NCBI RefSeq assembly: GCF_030651615.1
Contig: NZ_JAUSCG010000130.1
Span: forward strand, 1 to 9,383
Source of the DNA: Methanocalculus sp.
GTDB lineage: Archaea; Halobacteriota; Methanomicrobia; Methanomicrobiales; Methanocorpusculaceae
DNA: 9,383 nucleotides
Reading direction: 5' to 3'
In this document: positions 1 to 5,670 of the stretch, piece after piece
How the letters are laid out: the number at the start of each line of letters is the position of its first letter
How positions within the stretch are numbered: position 1 is the stretch's first letter
Notes under the pieces: generated by a model
Told to the model about the DNA's origin: nothing
What the model saw: only the letters and a program-made list of their open reading frames with translations
Database searches by the model: none
Made by a program: the position numbers and the translations under genes

Positions 1-113
1 TGCTGCTGTATGCAAAAGCTGTTCGGAGGGTTCAGATCATTAATGGTCATACACCTGGTACTCTGACGCGGGCACTCAAAGGCGATAAAGTCGGATCAAT
101 TATAAAAGCTTAA
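1..113 (+). CDS. C-terminal end of an amino-acid-kinase-family protein (UMP kinase / molybdenum-storage-like), partial
   Basis: Only the last 36 codons are present, with the first complete codon at position 3 and a TAA stop at 111-113. The visible peptide includes VQIINGHTPGTLTRALKGD and ends VGSIIKA. The pattern of a hydrophobic strand, NG, then PG-x-L-x-x-A-L-x-G and a final VG-x-I-I is how members of the amino acid kinase superfamily end, in particular UMP kinases and the related molybdenum/tungsten storage proteins. Nucleotide kinases of this fold phosphorylate UMP; the storage proteins bind polyoxometalate clusters in an ATP-dependent way. The tungstate importer 97 bases downstream on the same strand makes the storage-like reading attractive, but a short C-terminus cannot separate the options. 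The family call is moderately secure; the function is inference. Confidence 0.5.
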   Translation, partial: LLYAKAVRRVQIINGHTPGTLTRALKGDKVGSIIKA

Positions 114-114
114 C

Positions 115-119
115 TTTTT
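115..119 (+). terminator. Short T-tract after the upstream gene
   Basis: A T5 run begins one base after the TAA stop at 111-113 and leads into AT-rich DNA. Archaeal RNA polymerase can terminate at oligo-T tracts without a hairpin, so this may help end the upstream transcript before the tup promoter. A run of five is weak evidence. Confidence 0.25.
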
Positions 120-140
120 GAATTTCATTAACTATATTTA

Positions 141-164
141 ATTTATTAATTTAACTTAATAAAT
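141..164. repeat. Perfect 9-bp inverted repeat, candidate operator in the tup promoter region
   Basis: The arms ATTTATTAA (141-149) and TTAATAAAT (156-164) are exact reverse complements separated by six bases (TTTAAC). The repeat ends nine bases upstream of the TATA-like box at 173-180, a place where a regulator could affect transcription factor access. The whole region is very AT-rich, so chance is a real alternative. It could also be part of the end of the upstream transcript. Confidence 0.35.
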
Positions 165-172
165 AAATAATC

Positions 173-180
173 TTTATATG
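173..180 (+). promoter_or_regulatory. TATA box for the tup operon
   Basis: TTTATATG matches the archaeal TATA consensus (TTTATATA) at seven of eight positions. It lies in AT-rich non-coding DNA about 33 bases from the tupA ATG, measured from its centre. Archaeal transcription usually starts about 25-27 bases downstream of the box centre, which puts the start near 202-204. The 5' leader would then be only a few bases long, in keeping with the absence of a Shine-Dalgarno motif before tupA. A second AT-rich candidate, TATATTTA at 133-140, is farther away. Confidence 0.55.
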
Positions 181-209
181 GGGCAATCTCCTAACTACTT
201 CTGTTCATT

Positions 210-1163
210 ATGTCATGGAATAGAATGGTTATCATTACAGCCCTCCTTGTTGCAGGGCTCATGGTTGCTGGATGTGTCAGTGGAGAATCACCGACTGCTC
301 CTTCAACAACTCCAACTCCGACCCTTGCTGCAAATCCGGAAGAGCTTCGTATCGCTACGACAACCAGTCTCTACGATACAAAACTGCTTGATCACCTCCA
401 GTCAGTCTTTGAGAAGAAGCACAATGCAAAGCTTCTGGTTGTCTCTGCCGGAACAGGCAAAGCTCTTGAGTACGGACAACGGGGCGATGTGGATGTCATG
501 ATGGTCCATGACCGTGCACGCGAGGATGCGTTCATCGCTGATGGTGACGGGGTGAACAGGCGGGTCATCGCATACAATTACTTTGTTATCATCGGACCCG
601 CGTCAGATCCTGCAGGCATCAAAGGTAAACAGCCTGAAGTGGCATTCCAGACCCTCATGGAGAAAGGGAAAGCTGGTGAGGCTGGCGTTGTCTTCGTCTC
701 ACGAGGAGATGCATCAGGAACTCATGCAAAAGAGAAGGCTATCTGGAAGGCTGCCGGATTTGATTATGCAACAGATGTGCAGAACTCAGGCAACTGGTAT
801 GTCGAGGCCGGTAGCGGTATGGGTGCAACCCTTGTAATGGCAAATGAGAAAGAGGCATACACCCTCTCGGATATCGGGACATTCCTCGCCTATAAAGGGG
901 ATCTTACCCTTGTTCCTGTCGTCAGTAAGGGGGATATTCTTCTGAATGTCTATTCTGCAATGTTGATCAATCCCGAGAAACACACCGGTGTTGATACTGA
1001 ACTCGGTAAAAAGTGGGTCAACTTCCTCACCTCTGATGAAGCGCAGCATGAGATCGCCTCCTTTGGTGTTGTAGAGTATGGTGAACCCCTCTTCTTCCCA
1101 GCGAAAGGCAACTGGGCGGTTATGGGTGTTTCAGAGGCAGAGGTTAGTGCCCCTATCCTCTGA
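210..1163 (+). CDS. tupA: Tungstate-binding lipoprotein TupA of an ABC importer
   Basis: This is the extracytoplasmic binding protein that captures tungstate and delivers it to the TupB permease. Residues 1-21 form a lipoprotein signal peptide with a hydrophobic core and a lipobox (V-A-G-C) at Cys22, followed by a Ser/Thr/Pro-rich tether (about 27-40). The mature domain has the TupA hallmarks: TTTS at 50-53, which in the family contacts the oxyanion; SAGTGKAL (79-86); GDVDVMMVH (92-100); NRRVIAYNYFVIIGP (116-130); SRGDASGTH (164-172 region); and YTLSDIGTFL (217-226). At 317 residues it is somewhat longer than typical family members because of the tether. ModA and WtpA proteins lack this set of motifs. 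No Shine-Dalgarno motif precedes the ATG at 210, so the message is probably short-leadered. An internal ATG at 225 would cut away the positively charged start of the signal peptide. Confidence 0.95.
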   Translation: MSWNRMVIITALLVAGLMVAGCVSGESPTAPSTTPTPTLAANPEELRIATTTSLYDTKLLDHLQSVFEKKHNAKLLVVSAGTGKALEYGQRGDVDVMMVHDRAREDAFIADGDGVNRRVIAYNYFVIIGPASDPAGIKGKQPEVAFQTLMEKGKAGEAGVVFVSRGDASGTHAKEKAIWKAAGFDYATDVQNSGNWYVEAGSGMGATLVMANEKEAYTLSDIGTFLAYKGDLTLVPVVSKGDILLNVYSAMLINPEKHTGVDTELGKKWVNFLTSDEAQHEIASFGVVEYGEPLFFPAKGNWAVMGVSEAEVSAPIL

Positions 1164-1203
1164 TCCAAACCAACCTCTTTCACTCATTTTAAGGTGAATA
1201 TTT

Positions 1204-1209
1204 GGAGAG
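1204..1209 (+). promoter_or_regulatory. Ribosome binding site of tupB
   Basis: GGAGAG lies nine bases before the ATG at 1219 and supports that start. A second Shine-Dalgarno-like motif, AAGGTGA at 1191-1197, lies farther upstream but has no in-frame start at the right distance. Confidence 0.6.
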
Positions 1210-1218
1210 TACTCTTTC

Positions 1219-1905
1219 ATGAATGAGATCATTGAAGGCTTCAGAACTGCTATCGAGCTGATCATCACCCTCAACCCCGAAGTTATCGAGATCTCGATCA
1301 GGAGCATCATCATCTCTCTCTCAGCAACCCTTATAGCCTCATTCATCGCAATTCCGACCGGATCTCTCATCACATTTTCAGAGTTTCGTGGGAAGCAGGC
1401 TCTGGTGAATATCATCCAGACACTCTATGCGCTCCCGACCGTCCTCGTCGGCCTCTTCGTCTTTCTCCTTATATCCCGTGCAGGACCGTTTGGTTTTATG
1501 AGGCTCCTCTTCACTCCTGAAGGAATGGTGATCGCACAGACGGTATTGATTCTTCCAATTCTGATAGGTCTGACGATATCCTCCTTAAAGGGTATCGATA
1601 CAACGATCCTCGATGCACTCAGGTCTCTTGGTGCAACGAAGATGCAATTCCTGAGATCTGTTGTATCTGAGGCACGGTATGCGATTATGGCTGCTGTTGT
1701 GCTTGGTTTTGGAAGGGCAATTTCCGAGGTGGGTGCGGCGATTATGATTGGAGGAAATATTCGTGGGCATACCCGTGTCCTGACAACGGCGATCTCACTT
1801 GAGACCTCTATGGGATATATCGCTGTCTCTATTGCCTTGGGGATTATTCTTCTTCTTATAGCACTTGTGATCAATCTCCTCCTCGCCATTGTGCAGAATC
1901 GGTGA
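1219..1905 (+). CDS. tupB: Tungstate ABC transporter permease TupB
   Basis: This is the membrane channel subunit of the tungstate importer, expected to work as a homodimer with TupC bound on the inside. The 228-residue protein is strongly hydrophobic, with about five transmembrane segments (roughly residues 25-47, 66-86, 102-122, 155-177 and 200-224). The EAA-type cytoplasmic loop that docks to the ATPase is clear: LDALRSLGATKMQFLRSVV at 131-149, followed by the conserved stretch FGRAISEVGAAIMIGGNIRG (164-183). This SEVGAA region and the short length are typical of TupB-type permeases and close molybdate permease relatives. The gene starts 55 bases after tupA with a good ribosome binding site, and its stop codon lies inside the start region of tupC. 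Assignment to tungstate rather than molybdate rests mainly on the adjacent tupA. Confidence 0.93.
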   Translation: MNEIIEGFRTAIELIITLNPEVIEISIRSIIISLSATLIASFIAIPTGSLITFSEFRGKQALVNIIQTLYALPTVLVGLFVFLLISRAGPFGFMRLLFTPEGMVIAQTVLILPILIGLTISSLKGIDTTILDALRSLGATKMQFLRSVVSEARYAIMAAVVLGFGRAISEVGAAIMIGGNIRGHTRVLTTAISLETSMGYIAVSIALGIILLLIALVINLLLAIVQNR

Positions 1906-1906
1906 T
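1901..1906 (+). promoter_or_regulatory. Ribosome binding site of tupC, overlapping the tupB stop codon
   Basis: GGTGAT is fully complementary to the archaeal 16S rRNA 3' tail and lies four bases before ATG 1911. It contains the TGA stop of tupB (1903-1905). This favours ATG 1911 over the in-frame GTG at 1902 as the tupC start and suggests translational coupling. Confidence 0.6.
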
Positions 1907-1910
1907 TTTC

Positions 1911-2978
1911 ATGCTTGAGATACGAAATTTAACGAAACGGTTCGGGGAGAATACTGTTGTCAAAGGTGTCTCACTCAGCATTCCAAAAGGTGAAATCTTC
2001 ACCATCATCGGCCCGTCCGGTGCAGGAAAATCAACCATCCTCCGGTTGATCAATCTTCTTGAGATCCCAACAGAGGGGAGCATCATTCTGGATGGAGTGA
2101 ATATTCATAAAGAAAAGAGTATTGAGGTCAAGCGCCGGATGGGAATGGTCTTTCAGAAACCGGCGATCTTCAATGTATCTGTTTATGAAAATGTTGCTAT
2201 CGGTCTTCGGTTCAGGCATGTCAGAGAGGAGACGATAAAAAAGAAGGTTGCAGATGCGCTTGATATTGTCGGTCTCACCGGTTTTGATGACCGGAAGGGA
2301 AAAACCCTCTCCGGAGGTGAGATGCAGCGGATCGCACTTGCGCGTGTATTGGTTACTGATCCTGATCTTCTCCTCCTTGATGAACCGACAGCAAATCTCG
2401 ATCCTGTGTCGGTCAGGATGATCGAGGAGCTTATTCTCAGGATTCATAAGGAGTTCAATACGACGATCATTATGTCAACTCATGATATGTTCCAGGGCCA
2501 GAGGCTTGCTCATCGTATCGGGGTGATGATTGATGGAAGGTTTGCGCAGTTTGGTACACCCCGTGAGATCTTCACGACTCCAAATGACAGGTTCGTTGCT
2601 CGTTTTGTCGGGGTTGAGAATGTTATTGATGGTAGAATCACCTCAAAAGATCGTGGTATTGCGTTTATAAAAGCAGATGGGATCAGCATCAAAGCATTAT
2701 CTCCACTCCCTGTCGGAACAGATGTGACCGTTTTCTTTAGGCCAGAAGATGTTGCGATAAGTGGTTCATCAGAACATGCAGGGAGTATCCGGAATGTCTT
2801 TCCCGGTCGTGTACTCTCTGTTATCCCGATGGGCCCCTATAGCCGAATCCATCTCAACTGTGGGGTTCCTCTCCTTGCAATGATAACCTATATGGCGACA
2901 GAAGAGCTTGGCATTCGGGAGGGCTCTGAGGTTTGCGCCTCATTTAAAGCGACAGCGCCGCATGTCGTGAAGCGGTAG
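1911..2978 (+). CDS. tupC: Tungstate ABC transporter ATPase TupC with C-terminal TOBE-like region
   Basis: This cytoplasmic ATPase powers tungstate import through TupB. In the 355-residue form from ATG 1911, the nucleotide-binding domain shows Walker A GPSGAGKST (34-42), the Q-loop in VFQKP (Q82), the ABC signature LSGGEMQR (133-140), Walker B LLLLDEPT (153-160) and the H-loop in STHD (H191). All catalytic residues are present. Residues from about 232 to 355 form a beta-rich tail (VTVFFRPEDVAIS, then FPGRVLSVIPMGPYSRIHL) that resembles the TOBE/MOP-type oxyanion-binding region of molybdate and tungstate importers. Such tails can bind the imported anion and damp transport, but regulation here is inference. 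An in-frame GTG at 1902 would add three residues; I prefer ATG 1911 because of its ribosome binding site. It is the last gene of the operon. Confidence 0.93.
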   Translation: MLEIRNLTKRFGENTVVKGVSLSIPKGEIFTIIGPSGAGKSTILRLINLLEIPTEGSIILDGVNIHKEKSIEVKRRMGMVFQKPAIFNVSVYENVAIGLRFRHVREETIKKKVADALDIVGLTGFDDRKGKTLSGGEMQRIALARVLVTDPDLLLLDEPTANLDPVSVRMIEELILRIHKEFNTTIIMSTHDMFQGQRLAHRIGVMIDGRFAQFGTPREIFTTPNDRFVARFVGVENVIDGRITSKDRGIAFIKADGISIKALSPLPVGTDVTVFFRPEDVAISGSSEHAGSIRNVFPGRVLSVIPMGPYSRIHLNCGVPLLAMITYMATEELGIREGSEVCASFKATAPHVVKR

Positions 2979-2992
2979 ATCGTGATTCAACC

Positions 2993-3038
2993 TTTTTTCA
3001 TCAAAAATGGGTGGTGATAAACTCCCTTTTTATTTTGT
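2993..3038. terminator. T-tract termination zone between convergent genes
   Basis: The first T run (T6 at 2993-2998) lies 15 bases after the tupC stop, and T5 plus T4 runs follow around 3027-3036. These are good candidates for hairpin-free archaeal termination of the tup transcript. The A5 run at 3003-3007 reads as T5 on the other strand and could serve the leftward small membrane gene, so the zone may be bidirectional. Confidence 0.45.
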
Positions 3039-3119
3039 GTGCCTGTTGAGTTTCATAGTATCATAACTGTGGATTTTTAAGATACCTCTTTGTCTTTCTC
3101 ACTAATTGGTTATTGTGGT

Positions 3120-3137
3120 GTCAGGTCCTGACTTTTT
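3120..3137 (+). terminator. Small palindrome followed by T5, possible hairpin terminator
   Basis: GTCAGG (3120-3125) and CCTGAC (3127-3132) are perfect inverted arms around a single T, and TTTTT follows directly at 3133-3137. On the + strand this resembles a short hairpin-plus-U-tract terminator, about 140 bases beyond tupC. The loop would have to open, leaving a stem of about four base pairs, so stability is doubtful. A protein-binding palindrome is the alternative. The rest of the 178-base gap (2979-3156) shows nothing else. Confidence 0.3.
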
Positions 3138-3156
3138 CTTAATGGACTCCTGATAA

Positions 3157-3498
3157 CTATCCTATCTTTCTCGGCGTCAGAATACCGGCCATCGCACCGA
3201 CAGCAGCTGACCCAATGGCTATGATACCCTCAGGGGGGGTTTTTCCAAGCCCGACAAGGATTAATGCTCCGGCAATGGTGGCAATAACTGCGATACCAAG
3301 AAAGGCAATGACTCCCCTGAACACCCATTCATCGGTCTCCAGTGGTGACTGTTTTGTATAATGTGATAGCTCTTCCAACCCATTCATTATGATGGTTTTC
3401 TTCTCTTCGGGAAGGGAGGCTGCTTCGATATCGATCATTGCCTTATTGATCTGGTCACTATTGACGGCGCGGGTAATGTCAAAGGATTGAGGTTTCAT
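3157..3498 (-). CDS. Small two-helix membrane protein, function unknown
   Basis: I cannot assign a function. The 113-residue protein has a soluble, charged N-terminal half (about 1-58, likely helical, with EEKKTIIMNGLEELSHY at 31-47) followed by two hydrophobic segments at about 60-84 and 90-107. They are separated by a short turn, GKTPPE (85-90), and the second contains GIIAIGSAAVGAMAGIL, a Gly/Ala-rich pattern seen in many small archaeal and bacterial membrane proteins. The C-terminus is a short basic tail (TPRKIG). No signal peptide or catalytic motif is visible. The start at 3498 has no Shine-Dalgarno motif, but a TATA box lies about 27 bases upstream, which points to a leaderless transcript and supports this start. 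The gene lies 39 bases downstream of the methyltransferase but appears to have its own promoter. It converges with the tup operon. Confidence 0.75.
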   Translation of the reverse strand: MKPQSFDITRAVNSDQINKAMIDIEAASLPEEKKTIIMNGLEELSHYTKQSPLETDEWVFRGVIAFLGIAVIATIAGALILVGLGKTPPEGIIAIGSAAVGAMAGILTPRKIG

Positions 3499-3520
3499 GA
3501 TGTATAATCTATATTTTTGG

Positions 3521-3530
3521 TTATATATTT
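3521..3530 (-). promoter_or_regulatory. TATA box of the small membrane protein gene
   Basis: Read on the - strand this is AAATATATAA, a close archaeal TATA box. Its centre is about 27 bases from the ATG at 3498, the usual distance from box to transcription start, so transcription would begin at or next to the start codon. Confidence 0.55.
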
Positions 3531-3537
3531 TATGTAA

Positions 3538-4383
3538 TCAGAGCTGTATGATATTCAATCCAGTTGCTTTGAAGAATGTATAGCTGAAGGTTCCGTCTGA
3601 TTCGGTTGTTCGATTGAGATCAATAATCCCTCTCTCCCAGTTGGTTTCGGTTATCATACCTTTTGCGAGTGCTTCTTCTTTTGCTCCTTCAATCATGGCA
3701 ATGAAAGTCTTCTTTGTGAATCCTTCAACCAGATCCGGTCTGCTTGCATCGACGTACACCATCCGGTCTGTTACATGGACATCAGAGAAACCTGCATTCT
3801 TCAGGAGCGGATAGAGCCGTCTACCGATGCAGGCATCACCACCACCTTCTGCCTGGAGCCTGACAAGACAGCGGATCGTCTCCTGTGCATCAACACTGTC
3901 AGGGTGGAAGAAGGTTGATCCATGATCTCCTTCGATTACCGTGATGGTGCCGCCGGGCTGGAGCAGATTCCTGAGTTTTTGGAGGGCTGCCAGGGGATCT
4001 CTGAGGTGTTCAAGGACGAAGCAGACGAAGATATGATCAAAGGATGCGTTTTTAAAAGGGAGATCAAAGATATCTCCGTTAATGAGATTGATCGTGTTCA
4101 TCTCAAGGGGCCGGATAGTATCCCGGGCTTTCCTGATAGAATCAGGAGATATCTCAACTGAAGTGATCAGAGCTCCCGGAGAGTGGTTTCCAAGAATGAC
4201 GGTCTGGGCTCCGACGCCACACCCCGCCTCAAGCACCCTGCTTCCGGGAGGATAGTATGTATCATGGTGGAGGATAGTGGTCAGGGTGCCTGCCTGATCC
4301 AAAAGCCGCTCTGCTTCTTTCTCTGATCTGCCATGGACATATGGTTGTGTGGAGTTCTCCTGCTGCATTGTATGGTGTATCAT
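3538..4383 (-). CDS. Class I SAM-dependent methyltransferase, substrate unknown
   Basis: This is a cytosolic enzyme expected to transfer a methyl group from S-adenosylmethionine. Taking the ATG at 4383, the product has 281 residues. Motif I, VLEAGCGVGAQT, is at 50-61; the acidic residue at the end of strand 2 is in TSVEIS (E77); NGDIFDLPF follows at 102-110; FDHIFVCFVLEHLRDP is at 115-130; and LLQPGGTITVIEGDHGS is at 140-156. This is the standard order of the Rossmann-like methyltransferase core. The C-terminal third (about 157-281) is probably the substrate lid, and nothing in it reveals the acceptor. ATG 4368 (276 residues) is an equally possible start. The open frame reaches an ATG at 4515, but the extra N-terminal residues look unlike the family. 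No Shine-Dalgarno motif is clear at either start; a weak TATA-like TTTATT lies at 4411-4416 on the - strand. The neighbours give no functional clue. Confidence 0.85.
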   Translation of the reverse strand: MIHHTMQQENSTQPYVHGRSEKEAERLLDQAGTLTTILHHDTYYPPGSRVLEAGCGVGAQTVILGNHSPGALITSVEISPDSIRKARDTIRPLEMNTINLINGDIFDLPFKNASFDHIFVCFVLEHLRDPLAALQKLRNLLQPGGTITVIEGDHGSTFFHPDSVDAQETIRCLVRLQAEGGGDACIGRRLYPLLKNAGFSDVHVTDRMVYVDASRPDLVEGFTKKTFIAMIEGAKEEALAKGMITETNWERGIIDLNRTTESDGTFSYTFFKATGLNIIQL

Positions 4384-4411
4384 GATCGCGTATGTACATT
4401 GTAGATCATCA
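4380..4411. repeat. 32-bp imperfect palindrome at the methyltransferase start, candidate operator
   Basis: TCATGATC (4380-4387) and GATCATCA (4404-4411) pair at seven of eight positions, and the exact palindrome ATGTACAT (4392-4399) lies at the same centre (4395.5). Overall 11 of 16 symmetric pairs match. The element covers the region between the weak TATA-like sequence and the ATG at 4383, so a bound dimeric regulator could block transcription. No regulator gene is adjacent. Confidence 0.35.
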
Positions 4412-4668
4412 ATAAACAAAAATGTGATGGGTGCCGTAGAGGAAAAGTTGCCACGTAACCAGTCTGCTGAGGTGATGGAGGAGAGTACGGTACATTGGCA
4501 AGAGAGGCCCCACATCCATCACAGTGAGATGCACGGTGTATCTGGGTAATATCAGGGTTATCACGCCATTTAATGGTTCGACCCTTATGTCCTATTTGAC
4601 CACCAGGCGATTTTTACCCTTTGGACGTGCCTTTTGAGGTCATTCAAATCCATCGGATGAGGGGGTAA
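4412..4668. other. Intergenic region without a recognised gene
   Basis: About 285 bases separate the end of the REC-PAS gene (4669) from the methyltransferase start (4383), both leftward. I see no conserved coding frame, tRNA or clear hairpin terminator. A small palindrome, TCACAGTGA, with weak flanking symmetry lies at about 4517-4525. Short open frames here lack ribosome binding sites and family features. The region presumably holds the end of the signalling transcript and the methyltransferase promoter. Confidence 0.5.
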
Positions 4669-5670
4669 TTACTCCGGGAAGTCAGGTTGGTAATGCCGGA
4701 GGAGGAAATTCCGGACTTTTTCAGACTCCACCCAGCCGCGATCCAGACGGTCAACAAGGGTGTCAACCAGCTTGATCTGCACCATGATGTTCTCCCGGTA
4801 TTGGGCGCAGTCGAGGTTCACATATCCCATGATTGCCTGGAGCGGGTTTCTGATCTGGTCGTTTAGGATTTGGAACTGCTCCATGTTCAGCCCGATCTGG
4901 GTTCTCCCCTCTTTTTTCAGTGCTTCTTCCAATCTCTTATGGTCAGTGATATCGTGGTACTGGACAAATATCTGGGAGGTCTGCCCCTCGGCCCCGGCGA
5001 TTAGGATAAGGGAGATCTCGAAACAGCCGTCCTGGTTCTTCTCCTCGAAACGGACAGGCTGACCGGAACGGAGGATCTCACCGATCTGCGATTCAAGGGA
5101 GGTGGACTGACCGTTCTGGTCTAAACGGACAGGGGAATCCGCATTTACCTGATCATAATTATACCCTAACCGGCGGACCATGGCATCATTCAGGGCTATG
5201 ATATTCTGGTTATGATCAAGAAGCATGACCGCGTCGGGGATAGCGTTTGCAAGGATCCGGATCGTGCGTTCGTTTTCTGTTACCTTCTTCTCCAGTTCAT
5301 GGTTATACAGCGCAATTTCGAGGGCGGTCTGGATCTGCCGTTCGTTGAATGGTTTTAAGATGTAGCCCGCCGGGGAGGTCTTCTTTGCCCGGTCAATAAT
5401 CACCTGCGTGGCAAATGCCGTGACATAGATGATCGGGATACCCCACCGCGAGCGGATCTCTCCCCCGGCCGTGATCCCGTCCATCTCGCTTGCCAGGTTG
5501 ATGTCCATGAGCACAAGGTCCGGCTGGTGTTCCCCGGCGAGGGCAATCGCTCTCTCGCCTGTCTTTGCGATACCGGGGACTTCGTACCCTAACCCCTGAA
5601 GCATCTCTTTCAAATCCTGGGCAACCAATGCTTCGTCCTCGACAACGAGTATCCTGATCGTTCCGGTCAT
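4669..5670 (-). CDS. Response regulator: REC-PAS with a degenerate histidine-kinase dimerisation domain
   Basis: This 333-residue cytosolic protein is the likely phosphoryl acceptor of the two kinases upstream. An N-terminal receiver domain (about 5-122) has all key residues: the acidic pair E11-D12, phosphoacceptor D56 in LVLMDINLA, T84 and K106 in ILKPF. A PAS domain spans about 134-250, ending in HDITDHKRLEE. The C-terminal part (about 262-328) contains FQILNDQIRNPLQAIMGY, which resembles the H-box helix of HisKA domains (typically HELRNPL) but has Asn-Asp-Gln where the phosphorylated His should be. No ATPase domain follows, so it cannot act as a kinase by itself. No DNA-binding domain is present. 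The gene overlaps the preceding kinase gene by ATGA (5667-5670), with AGGTGA at 5674-5679 and AGGAG at 5681-5685 as ribosome binding sites. Output through protein contacts or dimerisation is inference. Confidence 0.9.
   Translation of the reverse strand: MTGTIRILVVEDEALVAQDLKEMLQGLGYEVPGIAKTGERAIALAGEHQPDLVLMDINLASEMDGITAGGEIRSRWGIPIIYVTAFATQVIIDRAKKTSPAGYILKPFNERQIQTALEIALYNHELEKKVTENERTIRILANAIPDAVMLLDHNQNIIALNDAMVRRLGYNYDQVNADSPVRLDQNGQSTSLESQIGEILRSGQPVRFEEKNQDGCFEISLILIAGAEGQTSQIFVQYHDITDHKRLEEALKKEGRTQIGLNMEQFQILNDQIRNPLQAIMGYVNLDCAQYRENIMVQIKLVDTLVDRLDRGWVESEKVRNFLLRHYQPDFPE

Noticed and set aside
1902..1904. GTG at 1902 as the tupC start
   Set aside because: It would add only three residues, lies inside the GGTGAT ribosome binding motif, and leaves the well-spaced ATG 1911 unused. 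It cannot be fully excluded.
210..2978. Molybdate (ModABC) or WtpABC transporter in place of TupABC
   Set aside because: The binding protein has the TupA motif set (TTTS, SAGTGKAL, SRGDASGTH, YTLSDIGTFL), which differs from ModA and WtpA.
4421..4500. Possible C/D box small RNA (GTGATGG followed by CTGA motifs)
   Set aside because: The C box deviates from RUGAUGA, the D boxes are not paired with a terminal stem, and such short motifs arise by chance.
4384..4515. N-terminal extension of the methyltransferase from an ATG at 4515 (325 residues)
   Set aside because: The extra 44 residues show no family features, there is no ribosome binding site, and the extension would cover the likely promoter. 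ATG 4383 or 4368 fits a normal methyltransferase start.
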